Shown piece by piece: positions 47,213-56,533 of a stretch of 64,000 bases of DNA. Numbering within the stretch: position 1 is the first letter of the stretch; the number at the start of each line of letters is the position of its first letter. The stretch comes from Planctomycetota bacterium (GTDB taxonomy: Bacteria; Planctomycetota; Phycisphaerae; Phycisphaerales; UBA1924): contig CAUJHH010000051.1 of NCBI GenBank assembly GCA_963204725.1, positions 1 through 64,000 on the forward strand, in the 5' to 3' direction. The position numbers and the translations under genes are program-made. The notes beneath the pieces were generated by a model. That model had not been told where the DNA came from, did no database searches, and saw only the letters and a list, made by a program, of their open reading frames with translations.

Positions 47213-49222
47213 ATGAAGGTTCAATCTGTTCTCACGGCCGCTGCCTTGGCAGCCGTCGCCGGTCACGCACTCGCGCAGCCCGTCGTTGACGGCAAGCTGG
47301 GTGGCGATGAATCGTTCTATGGCGCGATCAAGTGGACGCAGAACGTCCCGACGGCCTTTGGTGACAACAACCCCGCCAACGTGCCGCCCTCTGGCGACGC
47401 CGCCGCCGCAGTCACCGGCGTCGAGTTCGCGATCCCGCTCGCCGCAATCGGCGGCTCCGCAGCGAACCTGCGCCTCACCGGCTGGATCAACTCCGGTGAC
47501 CGCACCTACATGTCCAACCAGGTCATCGGCGGCCTCTCCAATGAGGGCAACCTCGGCGGCACCGGCGGCATCGACTTCAACACGCACGCCGGCACCCAGT
47601 ACATCACGCTGAATCCCGCGACAGTCGGCACCGCCCCCACGATCGACGGAACGAAGGACTCCGCCTACGGCTCGCCGCAGGCCGGCTGGCTCCAGGGCAA
47701 CTTCACCGGCTTCGGCGACAACGGAGAAGCAACCCCCGCCGGCGGTGGCGGCTCGGAGATCGACGCCGTCTACGCCGTCGTGAACGGTGGCATGCTCTAC
47801 GTCATGATCACAGGAAACGTCGAGAAGAACGGCAACGGCCTCGACCTGTTCTTCGACTCCAACGCCGTGGGCGGCGGACAGACAACGCTGAGCAACGGCG
47901 TCGGTGGCGGTGCTGGCTCTCGCCTCAACGCCATGAACGGCCTCATCTTTGATGCCGGCTTCGACGCCAACTACTACATGACCTTCGACGGTGACGGCAC
48001 CGTGAACAACGTCCACTTCGCGGAACTCTCGAGCGGCACCGGCTATTTCGTCGGCAACGGCGGATACGCCACCGTCGGCGGTGCACTCACCGGTGGCGAC
48101 GTCGGCGCGCCCGCGATGTCCGCCACGATCGACAACTCGAACATCACAGGCGTCACCGGCAGCCCGCCCTTCAATGTCCCCTCACCCGACTTCTCCGTCG
48201 GCTCCGAGATCGACGGCGTCTATGCGTACATCGATGTCGCGAACAACGACCTCTATGTGCTCATTACCGGGAATATCGAGAGCAACTACAACAAGCTCCA
48301 CCTCTTCATTGACGCAAATGCCGCCGACGGCCAGAACGTCATGCGCAGCGACAATGTCTCCGCGCTCTTCAACCAGATCAACCGCTTCGGTCCCGGCACC
48401 GAGGGCACCGGAATGATCTGGGATGCCTCGTTCGCGCCCGACACATGGATGGCGATCAACATGGGTGGCTTCCCCGTCACCCAGTACGCCGACAGCGCGA
48501 CGCTCCGCGCCGGTGGTCCGATCCTCGGCTTCAACGATGAACCCTACGACTATCGTGCATTCCGTGGATCTCTCAACGACGCCACGAACACCATGCTCTT
48601 CGACGGCACCCTCGTCGATCCGCAGGACGGCACCGATACGGACCTTGAGACCAATTACGCCCCGCGTCTCACCGGCGCATCGCTGTTCATCGATCCCCTG
48701 AACCCCGTCGGCGTTGCGGATGCGATCACAGTCGCAACCGACAACTCCAACATCGCAGGCGTCGACACCGGCTCCGCGACTGGCGCTGGTGCGGTCACGA
48801 CCGGCGTCGAGATCCGCATCGACCTCGACGAGATCGACTGGGACGGCTCCTCTGACATCCTTCTCGGCGGATTCATCTCCAACGGCGACAGCGGCTACCT
48901 CTCCAACCAGGTCATCGGCGGACTCCCGGACGGCTCCGCAAATCTGGCCGAGCCCCGCATCGTCGACTTCACGACGATTGCCGGCGACCAGTTCGTCAAC
49001 CTCAGCCAGTCCGGCACAGATCCCTGCGACGCCGCGGACTACAACGGCGACACCATTGTCGACGTTCTCGACTTCCTCGATTTCCTCGATGACTACGGCA
49101 ACTGCGACGGCCTGCCCACGCCCTGCGGCAACGTCGGCAATCCCGACATCTACAACCCGGATGATTTCATCGACATCCTCGACTTCCTCGGCTTCTTCGA
49201 CATCTTCGGTCAGTGCGGCTGA
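47213..49222 (+). CDS. Large secreted protein with dockerin-like C-terminus
   Basis: A 669-aa protein. The start ATG 47213 follows GGGAG, with signal peptide MKVQSVLTAAALAAVAGHAL. The body has repeated beta motifs: IDFNTHAGTQYITLNPATVG and the GGSEIDAVYAVVNGGMLYVM and GSEIDGVYAYIDVANNDLYV pair. It also repeats a module with SNQVIGGLSNEGNLGG and SNQVIGGLPDGSANLAE at about residues 105 and 565, so parts are internally duplicated. The end has two dockerin-like repeats (ADYNGDTIVDVLDFLDFLDD and DDFIDILDFLGFFDIFG) with PTPCGNVGNPDI between and a final CG. It has no enzymatic motif. A structural or adhesive surface role is likely. A terminator follows. Confidence 0.87.
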   Translation: MKVQSVLTAAALAAVAGHALAQPVVDGKLGGDESFYGAIKWTQNVPTAFGDNNPANVPPSGDAAAAVTGVEFAIPLAAIGGSAANLRLTGWINSGDRTYMSNQVIGGLSNEGNLGGTGGIDFNTHAGTQYITLNPATVGTAPTIDGTKDSAYGSPQAGWLQGNFTGFGDNGEATPAGGGGSEIDAVYAVVNGGMLYVMITGNVEKNGNGLDLFFDSNAVGGGQTTLSNGVGGGAGSRLNAMNGLIFDAGFDANYYMTFDGDGTVNNVHFAELSSGTGYFVGNGGYATVGGALTGGDVGAPAMSATIDNSNITGVTGSPPFNVPSPDFSVGSEIDGVYAYIDVANNDLYVLITGNIESNYNKLHLFIDANAADGQNVMRSDNVSALFNQINRFGPGTEGTGMIWDASFAPDTWMAINMGGFPVTQYADSATLRAGGPILGFNDEPYDYRAFRGSLNDATNTMLFDGTLVDPQDGTDTDLETNYAPRLTGASLFIDPLNPVGVADAITVATDNSNIAGVDTGSATGAGAVTTGVEIRIDLDEIDWDGSSDILLGGFISNGDSGYLSNQVIGGLPDGSANLAEPRIVDFTTIAGDQFVNLSQSGTDPCDAADYNGDTIVDVLDFLDFLDDYGNCDGLPTPCGNVGNPDIYNPDDFIDILDFLGFFDIFGQCG

Positions 49223-49259
49223 TCGAGCCCACCGTCCGCTGATTCGGTGACTCATCAGA

Positions 49260-49296
49260 GGGGCCTCTCGCGATCGCGAGGGGCCCCTTCCTTTTT
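49260..49296 (+). terminator. Rho-independent terminator after the large secreted protein
   Basis: Twelve-base arms GGGGCCTCTCGC and GCGAGGGGCCCC with a GATC loop and one wobble pair, followed by TTCCTTTTT. It lies 38 bases after the stop at 49222 and before the dehydrogenase gene. Confidence 0.9.
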
Positions 49297-49340
49297 CTGA
49301 ACTGGTCGCCCGCTTCCCACGCCACAGATACCCTGTGCGA

Positions 49341-50384
49341 ATGCACGCACTCGTTGTCACACGCCAGGGTCAGCCAGTCGCACCCAATATCGAGTATCGA
49401 ACGGACTGGCCCGATCTGCCCTCGCCCGCTCCCGGCTGGGCAAACGTCCGAACGCTTGCCAGTGCGTTCAATCACATGGACCTCTGGGTGGGTAGAGGCG
49501 TTCCGGGACTCGACCTCGCTTACCCCCGTGTCAGCGGATGCGACGCGTGCGGCGTCGTCGATTCAGTCGGCGAGGGCGTTGACAAGGCATGGGTCGGCCG
49601 ACGCGTCATCGTGAACGCCGCGACCGTCGTTCCCGAGAACCATCGACCCGCCGACCCTCCCGGTTCGACACTCGCGCCGCAGTTTGAACTGATCGGCGAG
49701 CACCACAACGGGATGCACGCCCAGTGCTTCTCGATCCCCGCCGCAAACATGGCGTACGTCGGCGAGGCCGATCCGGTGCAGGCCTCGGCGTTCGGGCTCT
49801 GCGCCCTGACCGCATACTCCATGATCGCGACCAAGGGCCGGCTCCACCCCGGCCAGAGCGTGCTTATCACCGGCATCGGAGGCGGTGTGGCAACAAGCTC
49901 GCTCGCGCTCGCCCGCCACCTCGGCTGCCCCGTCGCGGTCACCAGCCGCCATCAATGGAAGCTCGATCGCGCCGAACAGCTCGGGGCCTCGCTCTGCGTG
50001 CTCGACAAGGGCCAGGACTGGTCCAAGGAGGTGCGTGCCTGGACGAGCAAGCGGGGCGTCGACATGGCCGTCGATTCCGCCGGCAAAGCGACCCACCTCA
50101 ATTGCATCAAGTCTCTCGCGCGAGGCGGCGCGTACGTTACGCCCGGGTGCACCAGCGGCCCGGACGCCACCACCGACCTCGCCCGCATCTTCTGGAATCA
50201 GCTCCGGATCTTCGGATCAACCATGGGCTCGAACGCGGAGTTCAAGGAGGTCGTCTCGCTGTTCAATGCCGCGTCTGTGCGCCCCGCCGTCGACCAGGTC
50301 TTCGACGCTCGCGATGGCGTTCGAGCGTACGAACGAATCGAGGCCGGCGAGCAGTTCGGCAAGGTCGTGCTGCGATGGGAGTGA
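49341..50384 (+). CDS. Medium-chain dehydrogenase/reductase (quinone oxidoreductase-like)
   Basis: A 347-aa protein of the MDR superfamily. The N-terminal GroES-like catalytic domain has ASAFNHMDLWVGRGVPGL and YPRVSGCDACGVVDSVGEG. The Rossmann domain starts at GQSVLITGIGGGVATSSLAL (about residues 167-186), with the dinucleotide motif GIGGGV, followed by VAVTSRHQWKLDRAEQLGAS. It probably reduces a quinone or enal with NAD(P)H. The usual structural-zinc cysteine quartet is not visible, so it may be zinc-free. It is not clearly in an operon with its neighbours; the next gene begins 62 bases on. Confidence 0.87.
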   Translation: MHALVVTRQGQPVAPNIEYRTDWPDLPSPAPGWANVRTLASAFNHMDLWVGRGVPGLDLAYPRVSGCDACGVVDSVGEGVDKAWVGRRVIVNAATVVPENHRPADPPGSTLAPQFELIGEHHNGMHAQCFSIPAANMAYVGEADPVQASAFGLCALTAYSMIATKGRLHPGQSVLITGIGGGVATSSLALARHLGCPVAVTSRHQWKLDRAEQLGASLCVLDKGQDWSKEVRAWTSKRGVDMAVDSAGKATHLNCIKSLARGGAYVTPGCTSGPDATTDLARIFWNQLRIFGSTMGSNAEFKEVVSLFNAASVRPAVDQVFDARDGVRAYERIEAGEQFGKVVLRWE

Positions 50385-50445
50385 GCACACGTTGAGCCCG
50401 ACGCCATCAAACGCACCGGACAACCGCCCGATTCGCCGCGTGCAG

Positions 50446-51015
50446 ATGGCCGACGCCGTCCCCGAGATCCGGGCCCTTGTTGAACGATCGACCAGGAGAC
50501 CGGCCGTCGTCGCGATCTCAGGCCCCGTCGGCTCCGGCAAGTCCACACTCGCCGCCCGACTCTCGCCCTGCATCATTCAGACGGATGCATACCTCCCCGA
50601 CTACCACACCCTCCCCGAGCATGAGCGTGACCTGCCGGAGCACGCGGATCTCTGCCTTCTCGCAGCCCATATTGACCAGTTGCGGAGCACCCACGCCGCG
50701 CGAATCCCGATCTGGTCTTTCCACTCGCACCAACGCGAAGGGTGGCAGGACCTCCGTCTGACCGGCAAACTGATCGTCGTCGAGGGCATCCACGCATTCG
50801 ATGAGCGGCTCTCCGCCCACGTCGATCTGACAGTACTCGTCGAAGCAAGCCGCGAGAAGCGATGGGCGAGGTGGCAAGCGCTTGAATTATCCGGCACACG
50901 CGGCTGGGGAGTCGAGAAGGCCAGGGCCTACTTCGAGTCGGTCGCGGAACCAACCTTCCACGCAAGAGCCGATCTCTACCTCGAACGTGCTTCGATTGTC
51001 GTCATCAACGAGTAA
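50446..51015 (+). CDS. Small P-loop kinase of the uridine kinase type
   Basis: A 189-aa P-loop protein. Walker A is ISGPVGSGKST (about residues 25-35), followed by IIQTDAYLPDYHTLPEHERD, a nucleoside-kinase-like Asp region, then SFHSHQREGW and LIVVEGIHAFDERLSAHVDL with the typical VEG(I/L)H of uridine kinase/phosphoribulokinase-like enzymes. The end has LTVLVEASREKRWARWQALE. Start ATG 50446 is preferred; TTG 50392 would add 18 residues. The substrate is inferred only. It overlaps the convergent nitrilase-type gene by 11 bases. Confidence 0.8.
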   Translation: MADAVPEIRALVERSTRRPAVVAISGPVGSGKSTLAARLSPCIIQTDAYLPDYHTLPEHERDLPEHADLCLLAAHIDQLRSTHAARIPIWSFHSHQREGWQDLRLTGKLIVVEGIHAFDERLSAHVDLTVLVEASREKRWARWQALELSGTRGWGVEKARAYFESVAEPTFHARADLYLERASIVVINE

Positions 51016-51802
51016 GCAACCGGTGATCCCGCCACGCCGGGAATCTCGCCCGCCAGCCGTGGACCAGCGAAGGATCGAGGTCGATCGACAGCACGCCCTC
51101 CCGGTCGCCCAGCTCGGCGATGATCTCGCCCTTCGGATCGATCGCGACCGACTCGCCCTGGTACGCCACGCGAGGGTCGGCGCCGACGCGGTTCACGCCG
51201 AGCACAAAGGCCTGGTTCTCGATCGCCCGGGCGATGAGGAGCGCACGCAGGTGCCTCGCCCGAGCCGAGGGCCAGTTGGCGGTCACGACGAACAGCTCTG
51301 CACCCATCTGGAGGCCTTGGCGGAAGAGCTCCGGGAATCGCAGGTCGAAGCAGATGGTGGGGCACACCCGCAGCCCTTGGTCGGCCGAGTCGCCCCACTC
51401 ATAGACCTTGACCTCGCGCCCACCCGGAAAGAAGTCAGACTCCCGTTCGCCGGGAGGACCAAGGGAGAAGGGATGGACCTTCTCGTACTCGCAGGCCAGT
51501 TCGCCGTCCGGTCCGAAGACGCTCGCGAGGTTCATGGCCCGTCCCGAGGCATCGAGGGCGGTGCGGGAGCCGTGGACATAGATCGAGCGTCTCGAAGCGA
51601 GATCGCTCAGAAATCGGCGGGTCGAGCCGTCCGAATCGGCGGTCTGTTTCACGTGAAACGAGAAGCCGGTATCGAACATCTCGGGGAGCACCACCAACTC
51701 ACCCCTGTCGGGATTGGCCTGTTCAACCAGGGAACGGACTCGTTCGAGGTTTCCCGGCTTGTCTTCCCAGGAGATGTCAAGTTGGACAAGGTGTGCTCGC
51801 AT
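51005..51802 (-). CDS. Carbon-nitrogen hydrolase, omega-amidase-like
   Basis: A 265-aa nitrilase-superfamily enzyme. The catalytic triad is visible: Glu in LVVLPEMFDTGF (about residue 41), Lys in CEYEKVHPFSLG (about 107) and Cys in CPTICFDLRFPELFRQG (about 149). The family's omega-amidases (Nit2/YafV) hydrolyse 2-oxoglutaramate and related amides; the F in PEMFDTGF fits that group. There is no signal peptide, so it is cytoplasmic. It lies 30 bases downstream of the methyltransferase gene on the same strand, and may be its last operon partner. Confidence 0.88.
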   Translation of the reverse strand: MRAHLVQLDISWEDKPGNLERVRSLVEQANPDRGELVVLPEMFDTGFSFHVKQTADSDGSTRRFLSDLASRRSIYVHGSRTALDASGRAMNLASVFGPDGELACEYEKVHPFSLGPPGERESDFFPGGREVKVYEWGDSADQGLRVCPTICFDLRFPELFRQGLQMGAELFVVTANWPSARARHLRALLIARAIENQAFVLGVNRVGADPRVAYQGESVAIDPKGEIIAELGDREGVLSIDLDPSLVHGWRARFPAWRDHRLLTR

Positions 51803-51832
51803 CGACTTGGTCCTCCCGCTTTGGCCCCAGCT

Positions 51833-53533
51833 TCACACGCTCAAGGGTAGTTGCCCAATCTGCCGCGCCGTGAGGCGGATCACCTGCGCGGACATGCCAG
51901 TTCCGGCGGCCATGCGGATCGCCGCGTCGGAAGCGATACGCCCGGACAGCGCTTTGAGGACGCGGCCGAGGGGCACGCCCGCGTGGGGCACAACCGAGAT
52001 CACGGGCGTCAAGGGCAGCCACTCGCCCCGCTCGTCGGCGACACACTCGATTCCACGCGTCTGCGTTGCCACCAGCACCTTCGGCACCAATCGCTTCGAT
52101 ACCCACTGCGCCATGTGTGTATCGGACAAGAGTCGAGTAAGGTCGATGCGGGGCCGCTGCCAGGTCTGCTTGAAGATGCGGACCCGCTTCATTCCCCAGA
52201 GCGAGAAGCCGGGCTCAATCAGGCCGCAGGTGATGAGGCGTGGAAATCGCTTCTCGTCGAGTGTCCCGTCTGCATCCTCGACGATGAACGGACGCAGTCC
52301 GTAGTAGGCGTCGCGAAAGTCGGCCGTGGCGCCACAGATTGAGTCGAGAGTTGGGCCGCTGCCGGAGGGTGTCTGGGTCTCAGAGAGCACCCATGCGCTC
52401 GCTTTGTGCTGCATCGAGGGCCGCACGCTGCGCTCTGGATGGCGTCTAAGAACCACGATGCACGGCTGCACGCCGGCGTCGAACGGCGTGCCGTCGATTG
52501 GCTCGATCCGGACCACATCGGCGCTCGCCTCGACAAACGAGCGGAGGGGTGAGGCATCGCGCGAGGCAAGGATCGAGCGAGGGACGATCATCGACACGAT
52601 GCCGTTGGGAGCGGCGAGCATCACGCTACGCCACAGGAACGCGGCGGCGGCGTCGGCATATCCGGTGATCACGCCGTGAGAAGCGTCTCTCAGATATGCG
52701 GCCATGGCGCGTGATCGGGATGTCGCGCCGGTGAGCTGTCCGAGGAATGGGGGGTTGCCGATCACGAGATCGAACGGGGCTCGCCAGTCGATCGGTTTCG
52801 TGCCGATCTCGCGTGCGAGCGGGGCATCATGGTTGCAGCCCGACAACTCTCCCACCAGAGCGTCGCCGCAGCGGATGCTGTGATGACCGATGGCTTCGCG
52901 GCGATCGAGCACGAGTGAGGCCTCCGCGGACCAGGCTGCGAGCGGATCGACGTCCACCCCGACGAGAGATCGCGTGCTGGCTGCGGGCAGGGCTGCTGCG
53001 ACCCCGGAGAGGAAGTTGCCCGAACCGCATGCGGGATCGCAGACTCTGATCATTTCACATGGGTCTCCTCTGTGCGCGGGCATCGCCTGGAGTGCCAGAC
53101 CCACGACGCGATCGACGAGCGCGCGGGGCGTGTAGAACGCGCCGAGTCTGCGGCGCTCGGAGCGGCCGATCGGACCGGCGGCGCCCTGCTCGTCGAACGA
53201 CCATTCGAGCAGTTCCTGGAGAAGCGTTCCGAGCCGGAAAGAGGGCGGGTCTGCAACCGACCCCAATGGCAGGCGTTCAATCGCGGCGGCATGTGTCACA
53301 GTCTGCGGACCGAAATGCTGGCGCACCTCTTCCGGCGGGGGGGGCAGCGCCTGTGCATCCTGCGGAGTGCGTGCCAGACTGCGAGCGCCGCGGGACAGCA
53401 CGAGCCAGCGGGCGCATCGGGCGCGACCGGCGGCGTCGAGGCGACTGGGCACACGCAGAGCGGCTTCCGCCATCGCCGACCGCAGCGTGCTTCGGACGAT
53501 TCGTGATTCGGGTTGTACGCGTGAGAGTGCCAT
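51833..53533 (-). CDS. Adenine-specific DNA methyltransferase (orphan, gamma-type)
   Basis: A 566-aa DNA N6-adenine methyltransferase. It has the characteristic order of motif X LGAFYTPRALVDRVV (about residues 130-144), motif I CDPACGSGNFL (165-175), and motif IV FDLVIGNPPFLGQ (254-266). The C-terminal half (about 300-566) is a target-recognition-like domain, with VSMIVPRSILASRDASPLR. No nuclease or helicase segment exists in the protein, and no restriction gene is adjacent, so it is an orphan modification enzyme or a component of an unknown system. It begins only nine bases after the fucokinase/pyrophosphorylase stop, so it is transcribed with the sugar genes. Confidence 0.87.
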   Translation of the reverse strand: MALSRVQPESRIVRSTLRSAMAEAALRVPSRLDAAGRARCARWLVLSRGARSLARTPQDAQALPPPPEEVRQHFGPQTVTHAAAIERLPLGSVADPPSFRLGTLLQELLEWSFDEQGAAGPIGRSERRRLGAFYTPRALVDRVVGLALQAMPAHRGDPCEMIRVCDPACGSGNFLSGVAAALPAASTRSLVGVDVDPLAAWSAEASLVLDRREAIGHHSIRCGDALVGELSGCNHDAPLAREIGTKPIDWRAPFDLVIGNPPFLGQLTGATSRSRAMAAYLRDASHGVITGYADAAAAFLWRSVMLAAPNGIVSMIVPRSILASRDASPLRSFVEASADVVRIEPIDGTPFDAGVQPCIVVLRRHPERSVRPSMQHKASAWVLSETQTPSGSGPTLDSICGATADFRDAYYGLRPFIVEDADGTLDEKRFPRLITCGLIEPGFSLWGMKRVRIFKQTWQRPRIDLTRLLSDTHMAQWVSKRLVPKVLVATQTRGIECVADERGEWLPLTPVISVVPHAGVPLGRVLKALSGRIASDAAIRMAAGTGMSAQVIRLTARQIGQLPLSV

Positions 53534-53542
53534 GGCTCTGCT

Positions 53543-56530
53543 TCAGGTGCGAAGCACTCTGAGGCCGGTTGGATCGATCGAAAACTCGGCGAGACGTGCC
53601 TGATCGTTCAACGGGCGGCGGATGAGTGCACGCCGGATACGGGCCGCTGCATCCGGGTCGCGGGCGATCATCAGGAGATAGCCACCCCCACCAGCACCCG
53701 GGAGTTCCCATGCGAGGAGCTCTCGCTCGAGTGTCGCAACGAGGGCATCGATCTCGGGATGTGCCGCGCCCGGATCGATCGACCGCTTCAGCGACGAGTA
53801 CTCGGAGAGACGGACCGCAAACTCGGCGTGGTCGCGATGCCTGATCGCTTCGGCCATGGCTTCGGCGCCGGACTTCAGGGCTCCGACCATGCGCAGTGTT
53901 GCGGCGTCACGGGCGAGATAGCGACCCACCACGCCTCGCAGGATCCCTCTTGCCATGCGACGTACGCCGGTGAAGTAGAGGATCGGGCGCGGCCCCTGCG
54001 GATCGGTGAAGAGATCGTCGGCCAGATGCGAGCGACGTGGAATCTGCGCAAGCCCCGGGCAGGTTCTGAGCAGTTTGACTCCCGGGGCCAGACCCCCGAC
54101 CTGGTCCTGCCACCCCCCACCTGTGCCCAAGCGTTGTTCCAGCATGAGAGTGCGTGCGAAGAGTGTGTTGAGAGAAGGTCGCTCGCCGCACGCGTCCGCC
54201 AGCGCCGCGAGCAACGTGGCGCCGAGGATGGAACTGGTGCCGAGCCCCGAGCCCTTTGGAAGGGTGGAGAATGTCGTGATGTGCAGCCCTCCCGCGCCCT
54301 TCCACATCCGCTGCGTGAGTTCGTCGCTGCTTCGAGGGGCTCGGACTCCTTCATCATTCAATGAGACCGCAGCGCACGCGAGTGCCGACCAGCGTGTGGG
54401 GTCGAACGGGGGACGGAGATCGCGGATCGACCGGATGCGTACCGATCGACCGAGGTCGGTGCTGGTGATGATGATGCCGGGTCGTTCGGTGCGCCGCACG
54501 ATCGCGTGGACTGCGGCGTGCCCACCGACACGGATGGCGGCGTTCACGACGGTGCCCCCGAGATCGTGGCAGATCGGCGGCGTGTCGGACCAGCCGCCGG
54601 CGAGATCGATCCGCGCGGGAGAGGAGGCCCATGTCGTCTGCTCGGGAAGTATCGGATCGCCCCGATTCGTCGGCGGCTCATGGGCTCTCGCCTCGCCAAC
54701 GGACAACGCAACGGTCTCTGCTACTGCCAAGAGGGCTTGCTCCTGGAGTCTGGCATGATCGGCGCGAGCGATATTGGCGAGTTCGGAGGCGATCCAGAGT
54801 CTGGATGCGCGGAGTGTTGGGGAGGGCTCGCCCTGCGCCGCACGCGTGAATCGGGCCAGTTGGCGGGCGGCGTCGGGTGGAGAGAGTTCGCGGATCGCTC
54901 CAGATGTCTCGGAATCTTCGCCGTCCTGCTCGAGTGACTCAACCGCCATGCGACTCGCAAGCGAGCGACGGTGAGCGATGAGCCCGCGTTGATCGCAAGC
55001 TCGGACGGCGTCGGCAACGGAAATCCGGGGCCCGCTCTCCCAACTCCGAGGCACGCGTGCACCGGGCTTCCACAGCCATTCAACGGCGCGGACTGCCTCG
55101 CTCCGAGTTCGGACGCTCGGCCATATGGCAGCGTCGTAGAGCGTGCGCGACTCCGGCGGCGATGTGGAAGCAGCCTCCCAGATGATGTCCGGGTTGGCGA
55201 GTCGAGCGGTGAACAACGAGAATGGCACGTTGCCGAGGGTTCCGCCTCGGCTGAGCGGTGTCTTGAAATCGTCTCGATCTCCGAATGCGATCGGAACGAA
55301 TCGACGCCCGCTTCGGATCGGGATTACAACGAGTCCCCAGCCCTTTGGAAGCGTGAGCGGCCGATTGATCTCTGCACCCACCAGCACGTTGTCGCCTTTG
55401 AGCGTCACGCTGGAGCGGAGCACGCACGCATCGACCCAGTTTGGTCTTGATCGTCGGGAGATCTGCAAGCGACTCCTGCCGGTCGACGCGAGCACCACGG
55501 CGTCCCGAGTGGAACTGGCCTTGTCCGTCAGTCGCGGGTCTCGTGCGGCGATTGCGAGCATCTGCGCGGTCGTGCCGACATGGAGAAAGTCACAGGTCGG
55601 GATGACCCGTACTTGAAGTGGTGTCGCGTTGAGCGCACGTGAGAGCGCCGGCGGCCCCGCGCTCTTGCCGGACGCTGCCATCAGCACGTGCTCGTAGAGA
55701 TCGAGAGGGGTGGCGGATCCTTCGATGATTCGTGCGCCCTCGCCCTCGAAGCAGACACGCCCTTGCTTGTGGTCGATGGAGATGCCGCTCGCGTGCATGA
55801 GCCGGGCCATCGCCGCGTGATCGATGGAGACGATGCCGCTGTCGACGAGCGCCGTCCCGTCCGGTCGCGTCGCTCTGGATGCGGTGAGCTCGGCTCTTGT
55901 GGGCTTCTGGAGGAACTCTCGGACCCTGCCTTGTGCATCGCAGGCATAGACGCCATGCCGGGAAGCGACCTCCGGAGACGCCGGGAACGCGACTCCGGTG
56001 ATTCCAGGCGATGAGAGGTCGATCGGGTGCGACGAGGCGTTCAGCAGCACGTCACCCGAGGCGACGAGCGTCGCGCCGGGCATCGGCACGCTGAGCAATA
56101 CACGCGAAAGGTCGGCCAAGATGAGGTCGAACATCGTCGCGCGAGTGTCATCCGGATTACGGCAAGCGAGCGGAAGGAAGAGCTTGCCGCTCGCGGCGTA
56201 TGCGGGGAGCCGGCGGCTGTCTCCTCCCGAATGGATGATGAGGACCCGCTGATCGGCGAACAGGTCATCCATTGACGCGCGGCCCCGGCGGGCTCTGCGA
56301 AACTGGGCGAGACGGGCGGCGAGCATTCTGGCGATCGCGATGAGCGTCGCGTTCCCCGAGCCGGCGCGCCGATCTTTCGGATCGGGCACAACGAGCCGCT
56401 GTCGCACACTTTTGAGGCGTCCGGCAGCCCGCAGCTCGCCGAGCACGGCGCGATATCCGGCGGCCTGTGACCGCGACGAGGCCGTCACGACGAGCCAGTC
56501 CACCATGTCTGAGGGCGCAAGACGGGCCAC
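53543..56530 (-). CDS. fkp: Bifunctional L-fucokinase / GDP-fucose pyrophosphorylase (FKP-like)
   Basis: A 995-aa fusion like Bacteroides Fkp and plant FKGP. Residues 1-480 are the pyrophosphorylase: AGSGNATLIAIARM, IIHSGGDSRRLPAYAASGKL (about 98-117), ATLVASGDVLL and a left-handed beta-helix region (WVDACVLRSSVTLKGDNVLV). Residues about 630-995 are the GHMP kinase: ASSPARIDLAGGWSDTPPIC (635-654), FSTLPKGSGLGTSSILGATL and a C-terminal LPGAGGGGYLLM. It phosphorylates L-fucose and joins it to GTP, so imported fucose is saved as GDP-fucose for glycans, not burned. The start is GTG 56530, preceded by GAGGAGG within the end of the permease gene. It is coupled to the permease with a three-base gap. 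Confidence 0.92.
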   Translation of the reverse strand: MARLAPSDMVDWLVVTASSRSQAAGYRAVLGELRAAGRLKSVRQRLVVPDPKDRRAGSGNATLIAIARMLAARLAQFRRARRGRASMDDLFADQRVLIIHSGGDSRRLPAYAASGKLFLPLACRNPDDTRATMFDLILADLSRVLLSVPMPGATLVASGDVLLNASSHPIDLSSPGITGVAFPASPEVASRHGVYACDAQGRVREFLQKPTRAELTASRATRPDGTALVDSGIVSIDHAAMARLMHASGISIDHKQGRVCFEGEGARIIEGSATPLDLYEHVLMAASGKSAGPPALSRALNATPLQVRVIPTCDFLHVGTTAQMLAIAARDPRLTDKASSTRDAVVLASTGRSRLQISRRSRPNWVDACVLRSSVTLKGDNVLVGAEINRPLTLPKGWGLVVIPIRSGRRFVPIAFGDRDDFKTPLSRGGTLGNVPFSLFTARLANPDIIWEAASTSPPESRTLYDAAIWPSVRTRSEAVRAVEWLWKPGARVPRSWESGPRISVADAVRACDQRGLIAHRRSLASRMAVESLEQDGEDSETSGAIRELSPPDAARQLARFTRAAQGEPSPTLRASRLWIASELANIARADHARLQEQALLAVAETVALSVGEARAHEPPTNRGDPILPEQTTWASSPARIDLAGGWSDTPPICHDLGGTVVNAAIRVGGHAAVHAIVRRTERPGIIITSTDLGRSVRIRSIRDLRPPFDPTRWSALACAAVSLNDEGVRAPRSSDELTQRMWKGAGGLHITTFSTLPKGSGLGTSSILGATLLAALADACGERPSLNTLFARTLMLEQRLGTGGGWQDQVGGLAPGVKLLRTCPGLAQIPRRSHLADDLFTDPQGPRPILYFTGVRRMARGILRGVVGRYLARDAATLRMVGALKSGAEAMAEAIRHRDHAEFAVRLSEYSSLKRSIDPGAAHPEIDALVATLERELLAWELPGAGGGGYLLMIARDPDAAARIRRALIRRPLNDQARLAEFSIDPTGLRVLRT

Positions 56531-56533
56531 CGG

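Noticed and set aside
51833-53533. A restriction-modification or BREX-type defence system
   Set aside because: No nuclease, helicase, PglZ or specificity gene is adjacent, and the methyltransferase itself has no cutting domain.
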